In this document: piece by piece, positions 1-8,634 of the stretch | Position numbering within the stretch: position 1 is the first letter of the stretch | Layout of the letters: each line of letters starts with the position of its first letter | NCBI RefSeq assembly: GCF_036321025.1 | Contig: NZ_JAZAPB010000002.1 | Location: 1,550,001-1,614,000 of the forward strand | Direction: 5' to 3' | From: Alteraurantiacibacter hainanensis | GTDB taxonomy: Bacteria > Pseudomonadota > Alphaproteobacteria > Sphingomonadales > Sphingomonadaceae | DNA length: 64,000 nt | Notes under the pieces: generated by a model | Told to the model about the DNA's origin: nothing | What the model saw: the letters and a program-made list of their open reading frames with translations, nothing else | Database searches by the model: none | Made by a program: the position numbers and the translations under genes

Positions 1-1896
1 CGCCCCGGCATGTATATCGGCGGCACCGACGACCGCGCACTGCATCACCTCGCCGCCGAGGTGCTGGACAACGCGATGGACGAGGCCGTGGCGGGCCATG
101 CCAGCCGCATCGAGATGGTGCTGGAAGAAGGCAACCGCCTGACCATCACCGACAACGGTCGCGGCATCCCGGTGGACGAGCATCCCAAGTTTCCCGGCAA
201 GTCTTCGCTCGAAGTGATCCTCACCACGCTGCATTCGGGCGGCAAGTTCTCCGGCAAGGCCTATGCCACCAGCGGCGGCCTGCACGGCGTGGGCGTATCT
301 GTGGTCAACGCGCTGTCCAGCCTCACGCGGGTGGAAGTGGCGCGCAACAAGGAAGTCTTCGCGCAGGAATTCTCAAGGGGTCTGCCGCAGGGAAAGATCG
401 CCAAGATCGGCGATACCCCCAACCGCCGCGGCACCAGCGTGACCTTCGTCCCCGACACCGAGATTTTCGGCGACCGGAAGTTCAATCCCAAGCGCCTGTT
501 CAAGCTGGCCCGCTCGAAAGCCTACCTGTTCGCAGGTGTCGAGATCCGCTGGAAGTGCGCGCCGTCGCTGGTCAGCGAGGACGTACCTGCAGAAGCGACG
601 TTCCAGTTCCCCGGCGGCCTTGCCGATCACCTGAGGGAACAGGTCGGAGACCGCGAATGCGTCACCGCCGATTTCTTCACCGGCAAGCAGGACTTTCCGG
701 CAAACGATGATGGCGTTCAGCAGGGCAGCACCGAGTGGGCCGTTGCCTGGCCGCTGTGGTCCGACGGATCGACGAGCTGGTACTGCAACACCGTGCCCAC
801 CCCCGACGGTGGCACGCACGAGGCGGGCCTGCGCGCCGCGCTGACCAAGGGCTTGCGGGCCTTCGGCGAGCTTACCGGCACGAAGAAGGCGAAGGATATC
901 ACCGCGGACGACGTGATGACCGGCGCGGAAATCATGCTTTCCGTCTTCATCCGCGATCCGCAGTTCCAGAGCCAGACGAAGGACCGGCTGACCAGCCCCG
1001 AAGCCGCGCGCCTGGTCGAGAACGCCATGCGCGACCACTTCGACCATTTCCTGTCCGACAACATGGAGCGTGGTAAGGCGCTGCTCGGCTCCGTGATGGA
1101 GCGCATGGAGGAACGCCTCAAGCGCAAGCAGGAACGCGAGATCAAGCGCAAGACGGCGACGAATGCCAAGAAGCTGCGGTTGCCCGGCAAGCTCACCGAT
1201 TGCAGCGGGGAAACCGACGCCGAGACCGAGCTTTTCATCGTGGAAGGCGATTCCGCCGGTGGCAGCGCCAAGCAGGCGCGCGATCGCAAGACGCAGGCCA
1301 TCCTGCCCATTCGCGGCAAGATCCTAAACGTCGCCAGCGCCACGGCCGACAAGATCCGCGCCAACTCCGAGATCGCCGACCTCGCGCTGGCGCTGGGCTG
1401 CGGAACGCGTAAGGACTGCGATCCGGAAAACCTGCGGTACGACCGGGTCGTGATCATGACCGACGCCGACGTCGACGGGGCGCACATCGCGACCTTGCTG
1501 ATGACGTTCTTCTTCCAGGAAATGTCGGAACTGGTTCGCGGCGGGCACCTCTACCTCGCCCAGCCCCCGCTCTATCGTCTGACCGCAGGGAAGGAGAGCC
1601 GTTATGCCCGCGACGACGCGCATCGCGCCGAGCTGGAGGAAACGGTCTTCAAGGGCAAGAAGGTGGACGTGAGCCGGTTCAAGGGCCTTGGCGAGATGAA
1701 CCCGCAGCAATTGCGCGAAACCACCATGAACCCCGCCACGCGCTCACTGGTCCGCATCACCCTGCCCGATCAGCACGAACAGCGTTTCGCGGTGAAGGAA
1801 CTGGTCGACCAGCTGATGGGCCGCAATCCGGAACACCGTTTCAATTTCATCCAGAACCGCGCGGGCGAGATCGACCGCGACCTGATCGACGCATGA
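1..1896 (+). CDS. parE: DNA topoisomerase IV subunit B, 5'-truncated by the window edge
   Basis: ATP-dependent type II topoisomerase subunit that works with ParC to decatenate daughter chromosomes. The open frame runs in from base 1 with the RPGMYIG motif, so only the first few dozen residues are missing. The GHKL ATPase part shows EVLDNAMDEA and GGLHGVGVSVVNAL. The TOPRIM part shows EGDSAGGSAKQARDRKTQA and the metal-binding DADVDGAHI. The C-terminus ends with the usual FIQNRA stretch. ParE is preferred over GyrB because the protein is short (628 residues from the first internal Met) and lacks the GyrB insertion. It is convergent with the chemotaxis gene to the right, with only about 16 bases between the stops and no clear terminator. 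Confidence 0.95.
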   Translation, partial: RPGMYIGGTDDRALHHLAAEVLDNAMDEAVAGHASRIEMVLEEGNRLTITDNGRGIPVDEHPKFPGKSSLEVILTTLHSGGKFSGKAYATSGGLHGVGVSVVNALSSLTRVEVARNKEVFAQEFSRGLPQGKIAKIGDTPNRRGTSVTFVPDTEIFGDRKFNPKRLFKLARSKAYLFAGVEIRWKCAPSLVSEDVPAEATFQFPGGLADHLREQVGDRECVTADFFTGKQDFPANDDGVQQGSTEWAVAWPLWSDGSTSWYCNTVPTPDGGTHEAGLRAALTKGLRAFGELTGTKKAKDITADDVMTGAEIMLSVFIRDPQFQSQTKDRLTSPEAARLVENAMRDHFDHFLSDNMERGKALLGSVMERMEERLKRKQEREIKRKTATNAKKLRLPGKLTDCSGETDAETELFIVEGDSAGGSAKQARDRKTQAILPIRGKILNVASATADKIRANSEIADLALALGCGTRKDCDPENLRYDRVVIMTDADVDGAHIATLLMTFFFQEMSELVRGGHLYLAQPPLYRLTAGKESRYARDDAHRAELEETVFKGKKVDVSRFKGLGEMNPQQLRETTMNPATRSLVRITLPDQHEQRFAVKELVDQLMGRNPEHRFNFIQNRAGEIDRDLIDA

Positions 1897-1912
1897 TCGG
1901 CGCAGTGGCCCC

Positions 1913-3313
1913 TCAATCGAGGGCGTAGGCCACTTCCAGGTCGCCCCAGCGCCGACCGTCGATCACCAGCGGCACATAGACGTTGCGAACCACCTGGTAG
2001 TGCTGTCCGTCGCGTTCCTGCCGGTATACCGCCATCATGAAAGGCGCGGTGCTGGCCTTGGCGCGTTCGTCCACGGGATCGAGGATCTTGCGGCCGTTGC
2101 GGCAGTACTGCGTATCGTGCGCCAGGTCACCCGTGGGCGGGCGCGAATGACGGGAAAGGTGCGTCGGCAGGAAACCGCTCATGTCGGTGCAGGCGGTCGC
2201 GCAGATGCGGGGGTCGCTGTCGGTGAAGCGGTCCAGCATCGGCTGCCAGCAGCGATCCGCGAATTCGGTCAGCCCGGTGCGATAGCGCCTGGGATTGCTG
2301 CCGGGAATTTCGACATAGTTGCGGTCGAAGAGCCTATCCGCCGAAAGATCGCCCGCCGCCAGCGCCTTCTCGGTGCTTTCGACGATTTCGCGGGCATAGT
2401 CCTGCGCAATGGCGACCATTTCGTCGTCGTTCGGGGAAAGCCCGGCCTTCACGAGGGAATCGAACATGGCGCTGGCGGTGAGTTCGAGGCCCTCGATCCG
2501 CGTATGAGCCTGCGTCAGGCGGCCTTCGCCCTCGCTGGCGACGGTCGAGAACCCGTCGAGGACGTCCTGCACCCGGTGCACGTGCTTGCTGATGGTGCCG
2601 GTGCTGCGCACGATGGTATCGTTCTGCGCGTCGACTTCGGAAATCAGGTCGCACACTTCGGCGATGCTGCGTTCGATTGCCTCGACCGAAGTTTCCGCCC
2701 TCTTGCTCGCCTGCGCGCCGCTGTTGATCTGCTCGATCACCTCGTCGCCTTCGCGCGACAGCGCTTCCACCGTGCGCGTAATCTCGTCGCTGGCCTTGTG
2801 CACCTCGGCGGAAAGATCCTTCACCTCGTTCGCGACCACCGAGAACGTACGCCCGGCATCGCCGGCGCGTGCCGCCTCGATGGCGGCATTCAGCGCCAGG
2901 ATGTTGGTGCGATCAGCGATCTCGGTGATTTCCAGAGAGGTGCGTTTCACCTGTTCCATCGCCCCGGCAAAGCCGGTCACGTGATTGGTCAGCGTCTTCA
3001 CTGCTTCCAGCAGGGTGCCGATCTGGGTGATGGAGGCGGCAATCTGGTTGCGCCCGTCGTCGAGGCGCGACATGGCGCGACCCGACAGCACGCGAGCCTC
3101 GTCGCAGGCATCGGTGACCCTGCTCTGGTCCTCGTCCAGCGCGCGCACCGTGCCCTGCAAGGCCTCGTGTTCCCGCCGCAAAGCGCCGAAAGAGGTGATG
3201 ACGTCCTGCACGATGCCCGCCACGTCGGAACATCCGACCGTCACCTCCCCGCAATAGAGCGAAACCCCGTCGATATCGGCGGCTTCCGGCTTGGCCGGCA
3301 GACTGTGTTCCAT
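1913..3313 (-). CDS. Soluble methyl-accepting chemotaxis protein
   Basis: Cytoplasmic chemoreceptor-like signal transducer of about 466 residues. The hairpin tip typical of MCP signalling domains is clear: ILALNAAIEAARAGD followed by FSVVANEVKDLS. No transmembrane segment or HAMP domain is visible, so the sensor is cytosolic. The C-terminal 150 residues carry several Cys and His (ICATACTD, DTQYCRNGRK) and end in a Cache/PAS-like stretch (VPLVIDGRRWGDLEVAY), probably the input domain. I chose the start at 3313 (MEHSLPAKP) because AAGGG lies just upstream; the frame stays open to 3373 but that part looks non-coding. No che genes are near, so the partner pathway is unknown. Confidence 0.85.
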   Translation of the reverse strand: MEHSLPAKPEAADIDGVSLYCGEVTVGCSDVAGIVQDVITSFGALRREHEALQGTVRALDEDQSRVTDACDEARVLSGRAMSRLDDGRNQIAASITQIGTLLEAVKTLTNHVTGFAGAMEQVKRTSLEITEIADRTNILALNAAIEAARAGDAGRTFSVVANEVKDLSAEVHKASDEITRTVEALSREGDEVIEQINSGAQASKRAETSVEAIERSIAEVCDLISEVDAQNDTIVRSTGTISKHVHRVQDVLDGFSTVASEGEGRLTQAHTRIEGLELTASAMFDSLVKAGLSPNDDEMVAIAQDYAREIVESTEKALAAGDLSADRLFDRNYVEIPGSNPRRYRTGLTEFADRCWQPMLDRFTDSDPRICATACTDMSGFLPTHLSRHSRPPTGDLAHDTQYCRNGRKILDPVDERAKASTAPFMMAVYRQERDGQHYQVVRNVYVPLVIDGRRWGDLEVAYALD

Positions 3314-3491
3314 TTTTGACCCTTGCGTTGTCTCGTTCGATATTCGCCCTAGGGCCATATGGTTACCGGGCATTTAAGCGCACCGCGCAATCGCAAGCTG
3401 TTTGGTTCGTTTCACTTTCCGGGCGGACCCCGGCCTTGCCCCTGCGGCTTGTCATGACTAGCTCGCGCATCCAGGCAACCAAGGCTCCCGA

Positions 3492-4343
3492 ATGACCCAG
3501 CGCTTTACCGGCACCGAAACCTACGTCGCGACCGACGACCTGAAAGTGGCGGTGAACGCCGCTGTTACCCTTCGCCGCCCGCTGCTGGTGAAAGGAGAGC
3601 CGGGCACCGGCAAGACGGTGCTGGCGCACGAGATCGCCAAGGCCATCGATGCGCCGCTGATCGAATGGGGCGTGAAGAGCATCACGAAGGCGCAGCAGGG
3701 TCTCTATGAATACGATGCCGTGGCGCGCCTGCGCGATGGCCAGCTGGGCGACGAGCGCGTTCACGACATTTCGAACTACATTCGCAAGGGCAAGCTGTGG
3801 GAAGCCTTCACTTCGCCGGAGCTGCCGGTGCTGCTGATCGACGAGATCGACAAGGCCGATATCGAGTTTCCCAACGACCTGCTGCAGGAGCTCGATCGCA
3901 TGGAGTTCGACGTTTACGAGACGGGCGAACGGATCGAGGCGAAAGAACGGCCGATCGTCGTCATCACCTCCAACAACGAGAAGGAACTGCCGGATGCATT
4001 CCTGCGCCGCTGCTTCTTTCACTACATCAAGTTCCCTGATGACGAGACGATGCGCGAAATCATCGACGTGCATTTCCCCGACATCCAGAAGCGCCTCGTC
4101 AGCCAGGCGCTGGAAATCTTCTACGAGCTGCGCGAAGTGCCGGGTCTGAAGAAGAAGCCTTCCACCTCCGAACTGCTCGACTGGCTGAAGCTGCTGCTGG
4201 TAGAGGACATGCCGCTGGACGTGCTGCAGAACCGCGATGCGACCAAGGCCATTCCTCCCCTGCACGGCGCGCTGCTGAAGAACGAGCAGGACGTCATGCT
4301 GCTGGAACGCCTCGCCTTCATGGCCCGCCGCGAGAACCGCTGA
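3492..4343 (+). CDS. MoxR-family AAA+ ATPase
   Basis: AAA+ ATPase of 283 residues with Walker A GEPGTGKT near residue 38, Walker B LLIDEIDKAD, and sensor 1 in IVVITSNNEKELPDAFLRR. This family works as a chaperone-like partner of VWA-domain proteins, helping metal-centre insertion or complex maturation. The next gene, 13 bases downstream on the same strand, is such a VWA protein, so the two form a MoxR/VWA (CoxD/CoxE-like) pair. The client is not evident from the neighbours. Confidence 0.92.
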   Translation: MTQRFTGTETYVATDDLKVAVNAAVTLRRPLLVKGEPGTGKTVLAHEIAKAIDAPLIEWGVKSITKAQQGLYEYDAVARLRDGQLGDERVHDISNYIRKGKLWEAFTSPELPVLLIDEIDKADIEFPNDLLQELDRMEFDVYETGERIEAKERPIVVITSNNEKELPDAFLRRCFFHYIKFPDDETMREIIDVHFPDIQKRLVSQALEIFYELREVPGLKKKPSTSELLDWLKLLLVEDMPLDVLQNRDATKAIPPLHGALLKNEQDVMLLERLAFMARRENR

Positions 4344-4356
4344 GCGGGGCTGGCGC

Positions 4357-5538
4357 GTGCTCCTCAACTTCGTCGACGAACTGCGCAGGGCCGGGATCCG
4401 CGCCAGCCTGAAGGAGCATCTCACTCTGCTCGAGGCGCTGGAAAGCGACGTGATCGAGCGCAGGCCCGAGGACTTCTATTACCTCGCCCGCGCGACCTAC
4501 GTGAAGGACGAAGGGCTGCTCGACCGCTTCGACCAGGTGTTTCACAAGGTCTTCCACGGGATCATCACGGACGCGGGCGAGGATCGGGCGACGATTCCCG
4601 AGGACTGGTTGCGTGCGATCACCGAGAAGTTCCTGAGCGAGGAAGAGCGGGCCAGGATCGAGCAGCTGGGTGACTGGGACGAGATCATGGAGACGCTGAA
4701 GAAGCGTCTGGAAGAACAGGAAGGCCGTCACGAGGGCGGCAACAAATGGATCGGCACCGGCGGAACCAGCCCTTTTGGCCATTCCGGCTACAACCCGGCG
4801 GGCGTTCGGATCGGCGGTGAGAGCAAGCACCGCAGGGCAATCAAGGTGTGGGAGAAGCGCGAGTTCGCCAACCTCGATTCAAGCCGGGAACTGGGCACGC
4901 GCAACATCAAGGTGGCGCTGCGCCGCCTCCGCCGGTTCGCCCGCGAAGGCGCCGCCGACGAACTGGATCTCGATGCCACCATTCGCGGCACGGCCAAGCA
5001 GGGATGGCTGGATATCCGCATGCGCCCCGAGAGGCACAATGCCGTGAAACTGCTGCTGTTTCTCGACGTCGGCGGATCGATGGACGACCACGTGAAGGTG
5101 ACCGAGGAGCTCTTCAGCGCGGCCACCAGCGAGTTCAAGAACATGGAGTTCTTCTACTTCCACAACTGCCTCTACGAGAGTGTGTGGAAAGACAATTCCC
5201 GCCGCTGGAACGATCGCATTCCCACCTGGGACCTGCTCCACAAGTACGGCCACGATTACAAGATCGTCTTCGTCGGCGACGCTGCGATGAGTCCCTACGA
5301 GATCGCCTGGCCCGGTGGCTCGGTGGAGCACATGAACGAGGAAGCCGGCGAGGTTTGGTTGCAGCGCGTGGTCAACACCTATCCGGCAGTCGCCTGGCTC
5401 AACCCCAAGGCCGAGCGGACATGGCAGTATACCCAGTCCACCCAGATGATCCGGCAGATCATGGGCGATCGCATGTTCCCCCTGACGCTCGACGGCCTCG
5501 ACGACGCCATGCGCACCCTTAGCCGCAAGCAGGGCTAG
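4357..5538 (+). CDS. VWA-domain protein, CoxE-like
   Basis: Protein of 393 residues that begins with a GTG codon. The N-terminal part (NFVDELRRAG, EDFYYLARATYVKDE) is typical of CoxE-type proteins paired with MoxR ATPases. The C-terminal half is a von Willebrand A domain. Its MIDAS-like segment reads LFLDVGGSMDDHVK, so the first Ser of the usual DxSxS is Gly here. It lies 13 bases after the MoxR gene and the two are almost certainly co-transcribed. Role by family: adaptor that couples the ATPase to a target complex. Confidence 0.9.
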   Translation: MLLNFVDELRRAGIRASLKEHLTLLEALESDVIERRPEDFYYLARATYVKDEGLLDRFDQVFHKVFHGIITDAGEDRATIPEDWLRAITEKFLSEEERARIEQLGDWDEIMETLKKRLEEQEGRHEGGNKWIGTGGTSPFGHSGYNPAGVRIGGESKHRRAIKVWEKREFANLDSSRELGTRNIKVALRRLRRFAREGAADELDLDATIRGTAKQGWLDIRMRPERHNAVKLLLFLDVGGSMDDHVKVTEELFSAATSEFKNMEFFYFHNCLYESVWKDNSRRWNDRIPTWDLLHKYGHDYKIVFVGDAAMSPYEIAWPGGSVEHMNEEAGEVWLQRVVNTYPAVAWLNPKAERTWQYTQSTQMIRQIMGDRMFPLTLDGLDDAMRTLSRKQG

Positions 5539-5557
5539 GTCAGACGCAGAAAAGCGC

Positions 5558-6283
5558 TCAGAATTCCCGCGGCACCCTGGCGAACATCGCTTTTGCCGCA
5601 GGCCGTTCGTTGATCTGCTCGATCCAGCGCACCAGACCAGGCGTGTCGTCCCGGTTCACCATTTCGGAAAAGCCGTGTTGCATGCCGTTGGCGATGGCGA
5701 AGTTGCAGATGTCGGCCAGCGAGTAGACGCCGCCGGCCAGCCATTCGTTATCGCGAAGGCGGTCGTCCAGCCGCCTGACGCTGACGGCGATCTTGCGCAT
5801 CTCCTCGTCCAGCATGTCCTGCGGGAACCCTTCCCTCGCGCGGCGCCATTTCACTTGCTGCTCGGGGATGGGAATCCGGGAGACGACCTCGTCGAACTCC
5901 GCGTCGGACAGGTCTTTCACCATCTTGCTGACATGGCGGTGCCAGCCGATGGTGGAGACGCACCAGCAGAAATACTCGTCCACCCACTTGGTCCAAACCC
6001 GCATCTGCGCAACGTCGTAATGGCTATCCGGTCGCAGCTTGACATCGGTCGGGTGTGCATCTTCCAGGTATTCGCAGATGACCGTGCTTTCGGTCACGAT
6101 CTGGCCGTCGTCGTCGAGCGCGGGAACCTGCCCGCGCGGATTGATTGGCTTGTACCAATCCTGGTGGTGTTCGAACTTCGCCGGGTTCAGCAATCGGTGT
6201 TCGAATTCCAGCCCCTTTTCGTAGAGCGCCAGTGTCGGCTTCATCGAGTTGGCGCCAGGACCGAAGCTGTAGAGCGTAAGCAT
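5558..6283 (-). CDS. Glutathione S-transferase family protein
   Basis: Cytosolic thioredoxin-fold transferase of about 241 residues. The N-terminal domain shows LTLYSFGPGANSMKPTLAL, the cis-Pro loop GQVPALDDDG and the glutathione gamma-Glu contact ESTVICEYLE. The all-helical C-terminal domain ends with a typical LADICNFAIANGM segment. Start 6283 (MLTLYSFGPG) is chosen because GAGGGAGAAA lies just upstream; the frame is open to 6415 but that extension looks non-coding. It is convergent with the VWA gene. The substrate cannot be told from sequence. Confidence 0.9.
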   Translation of the reverse strand: MLTLYSFGPGANSMKPTLALYEKGLEFEHRLLNPAKFEHHQDWYKPINPRGQVPALDDDGQIVTESTVICEYLEDAHPTDVKLRPDSHYDVAQMRVWTKWVDEYFCWCVSTIGWHRHVSKMVKDLSDAEFDEVVSRIPIPEQQVKWRRAREGFPQDMLDEEMRKIAVSVRRLDDRLRDNEWLAGGVYSLADICNFAIANGMQHGFSEMVNRDDTPGLVRWIEQINERPAAKAMFARVPREF

Positions 6284-6469
6284 CCGTTTCTCCCTCGTGG
6301 GGCGATCCGTTTCGGTCGCGGGCTGCCCCCGTTTACCGCCGCTCACCCTTCTGCCGGCTAATCGCCCATAATCGCCGGATGTGCAAACGCGGGGCGGTGG
6401 GAGCCTTGGTCGCAACTTTGCCGCCGGGCACGCGTTGTGATAACCAACTGGAGGAAAACGAGGATAGCC

Positions 6470-6823
6470 ATGATGAAGTCAATCATACCGATCCTTGTCC
6501 TGGCCGGAGGAGTGCCCGCCACGGCGCAGGACGCAATGCAGGATTCCGAGCAGGCACCGCCTCCCCAGATCGAAACCGACGCGCCGGAGACGCCCGTCAT
6601 CGACCCCGACAATGGTTACAATTGTGAGGACGATCCTGTCCTGGTGCAGGGAGCGGAGGGCGATGCCCAGTTGTATCGCGATCCCGCGCGTCCCGATACA
6701 CTGGAGCCGATGCACGCCGTCGACTACGAAGTGAACGGGTGCAGCCTGATCGTCATGACCGACGGCAGCCTGGTTCGGCCGACCGACACCGATGAGCGCG
6801 TCCGGCTGACACCTGCTCAGTAG
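6470..6823 (+). CDS. Small exported hypothetical protein
   Basis: 117-residue protein starting MMKSIIPILVLAGG with a signal peptide and probable cleavage after TAQ. The mature part is acidic and Pro-rich at first (about 40 residues), then has a compact C-terminal region with two Cys (NCEDD and VNGCSL) that could form a disulfide. An AGGA motif precedes the start. It converges with the NamZ-like gene and overlaps its end by 7 bases. No family recognised; probably periplasmic. Confidence 0.65.
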   Translation: MMKSIIPILVLAGGVPATAQDAMQDSEQAPPPQIETDAPETPVIDPDNGYNCEDDPVLVQGAEGDAQLYRDPARPDTLEPMHAVDYEVNGCSLIVMTDGSLVRPTDTDERVRLTPAQ

Positions 6824-8022
6824 ATCAGCAGGTCCGCCACTTCCTCGCGCCAGGCGGCTTCATCGGAAGCGGCCAGACTGTCCAGGTCGCCGGGCTGCGC
6901 GGCCGGATCGTCAACCCATTCGCGCAGAGCCGGACCGCCGTTGATCACGTCGATCGCCAGGACATCGTCGGTATATTCGTACTTGAAATCCTTGCCGCGC
7001 CAGATCGGGTATTCCGGGTAGAGCGAACGGATGGCCTTGAATGCCAGCGCCTGCAGTCGCCAGGGCCGGAACGCCTCGTGATCGTAGAAATCACCTTCTG
7101 CGTGTATCATCAGCGCGTTGCAGAGCTTTCCTGCGTGCTTGTGGAAAGTCGGCTCGAACCAGCAATCCCTAAGGATGCAACCCGATAGCCAATCCGGTGC
7201 CAGTCGATGCATTTCCGTGGCCACGGCCTTGGCATCCACGTCCGGCGCGCCGAACAGCACTTCCAGCGGGCGGGTCGTGCCGCGACCTTCGCTGAGCGTG
7301 GCGCCTTCGATCATCACCGTACCGGCATAGGCACGCGCCATGTTCAGGCTGGCGGCGTTGGGGCTGGGATTGATCCAGATGCGCTTGTCCGGCCAGCCGA
7401 AGCCCGGCCCCGCTTCCGGAAGCCAGTGATGCATGGAAACGACGCGGTATTCCACGTCCAGCCCGATATGGCGGATGAACCAGTGCCCCATCTCGCCAAG
7501 CGTCAGGCCGTGACGCATGGGCATGGGCGCCGCCCCGACAAAACTCTCATGGCCGGGTATCAGCTTCGTGCCTTCCACCGGCCGGCCGGCCGGGTTGGGC
7601 CTGTCCAGCACCCACACGGCCTTGCCGTACTTCTCAGCCTCTTCCAGCAGGTAGAGGAGCGTGGTGACGAAGGTGTAGATGCGGCAGCCAAGGTCCTGCA
7701 GGTCGAAGAGGAAAACGTCCGCGCTCGCCATCATCGGCTCGGTCGGACGGCGCACTTCGCCGTAAAGGCTGAACACGGGGATGCCGTAGGTCGAATCCAC
7801 CTCGTCGGCGGTTTCCACCATGTTGTCCTGCTTGTCGCCCTTCAGTCCATGCTGCGGCCCGAAGGCACTGGTGACATTCACGCCTGCCGCGATCAGTGCA
7901 TCGAGACTGTGCGTCAGATCGGCGGTGACGGAGGCCGGGTGGGCAACGAGCGCAACTCGCTTCCCCTCTAGCGGCTTCTGCAGATCAGGTTCGGCGAGAA
8001 GCCGGTCAATTCCGAATTTCAT
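6817..8022 (-). CDS. namZ: DUF1343 / NamZ-like exo-beta-N-acetylmuramidase
   Basis: Protein of 401 residues matching the DUF1343 family, whose characterised member NamZ removes terminal MurNAc from peptidoglycan fragments. Motifs include GKRVALVAHPASV near the start, FGPQHGLKGDKQ, FSLYGE, FDLQDLGCRIYTF and WVLDRPNPAGR. No signal peptide is seen, which would fit muropeptide recycling in the cytoplasm. Start 8022 (MKFGIDRLL) gives an ATGA overlap with the stop of the upstream DOMON-like gene, so the pair looks translationally coupled. The exact substrate is inferred from family only. Confidence 0.82.
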   Translation of the reverse strand: MKFGIDRLLAEPDLQKPLEGKRVALVAHPASVTADLTHSLDALIAAGVNVTSAFGPQHGLKGDKQDNMVETADEVDSTYGIPVFSLYGEVRRPTEPMMASADVFLFDLQDLGCRIYTFVTTLLYLLEEAEKYGKAVWVLDRPNPAGRPVEGTKLIPGHESFVGAAPMPMRHGLTLGEMGHWFIRHIGLDVEYRVVSMHHWLPEAGPGFGWPDKRIWINPSPNAASLNMARAYAGTVMIEGATLSEGRGTTRPLEVLFGAPDVDAKAVATEMHRLAPDWLSGCILRDCWFEPTFHKHAGKLCNALMIHAEGDFYDHEAFRPWRLQALAFKAIRSLYPEYPIWRGKDFKYEYTDDVLAIDVINGGPALREWVDDPAAQPGDLDSLAASDEAAWREEVADLLIY

Positions 8023-8573
8023 GCAGCGCGGGTTCGCGCAAGTGAGCCCTGGAAGCAAGCGGGATCATGAAAATCCGGTTCATCCTTGTGATGGGAAATT
8101 GCCCAGTAGCTTTTCACCGGGCCGTTCTCGCCCATTTCCTCGATCACGGCGGCAAGGCCGATCGCGCACGGCGGCTCCGGCATCTGCGCACGCGGAAGTG
8201 CGGCGTCGAAGATGGCCATGGCCTGTCCCGTACGCATGGAACAGTCGGGTTCGCGGGAAAAATCGCGCTGGGTCATCCCTTCGCGATAGCTCGAGAAATC
8301 GTAGGCGGCCCAGCGCTCCGACGGAGAGAGATTGAACTCGGAATAGGCCGGCGTGCCGTCCTTCTCCATCATGAAGAGCTCGAAACAGGTGGTTTTCCAG
8401 AGCTCGTCCGCCCTGCCCCTGCCGGCAAACTGCGGCAGGACAAGCTTTTGCGGACCGTCGATGCGCCAGCGCACGCGGACCCAGTTATCGGTGAGCGAAA
8501 GGATTCGAGCTTCCACCCTGCGGACAGCCAAAGGTGGATGCGCGGCATGTACGACCAGATCATGCGTTTGCAA
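8019..8573 (-). CDS. DOMON-like domain protein
   Basis: 184-residue protein starting with TTG preceded by GGGGAA. The sequence shows features of the small bacterial DOMON-like family often found near cell-wall sugar genes: WKTTCFELFM, SEFNLSPSERWAAY and the terminal SYWAISHHKDEPDFHDP. These beta-sandwich domains are thought to bind sugar or heme. It overlaps the NamZ-like gene by 4 bases (ATGA), which supports a link to muropeptide handling. It is divergent from tyrS across a 61-base gap that must hold both promoters. Confidence 0.75.
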   Translation of the reverse strand: MQTHDLVVHAAHPPLAVRRVEARILSLTDNWVRVRWRIDGPQKLVLPQFAGRGRADELWKTTCFELFMMEKDGTPAYSEFNLSPSERWAAYDFSSYREGMTQRDFSREPDCSMRTGQAMAIFDAALPRAQMPEPPCAIGLAAVIEEMGENGPVKSYWAISHHKDEPDFHDPACFQGSLARTRAA

Positions 8574-8634
8574 GTATTGTTCCCCGTGCTAGCGCCCCAA
8601 GAAATTCAACTAGCAAGGCGCCAAATCCCCCGAA

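Noticed and set aside
3363..4424. Minus-strand open frame of 353 codons opposite the MoxR gene
   Set aside because: Antisense shadow; it would also remove the promoter region of the chemotaxis gene.
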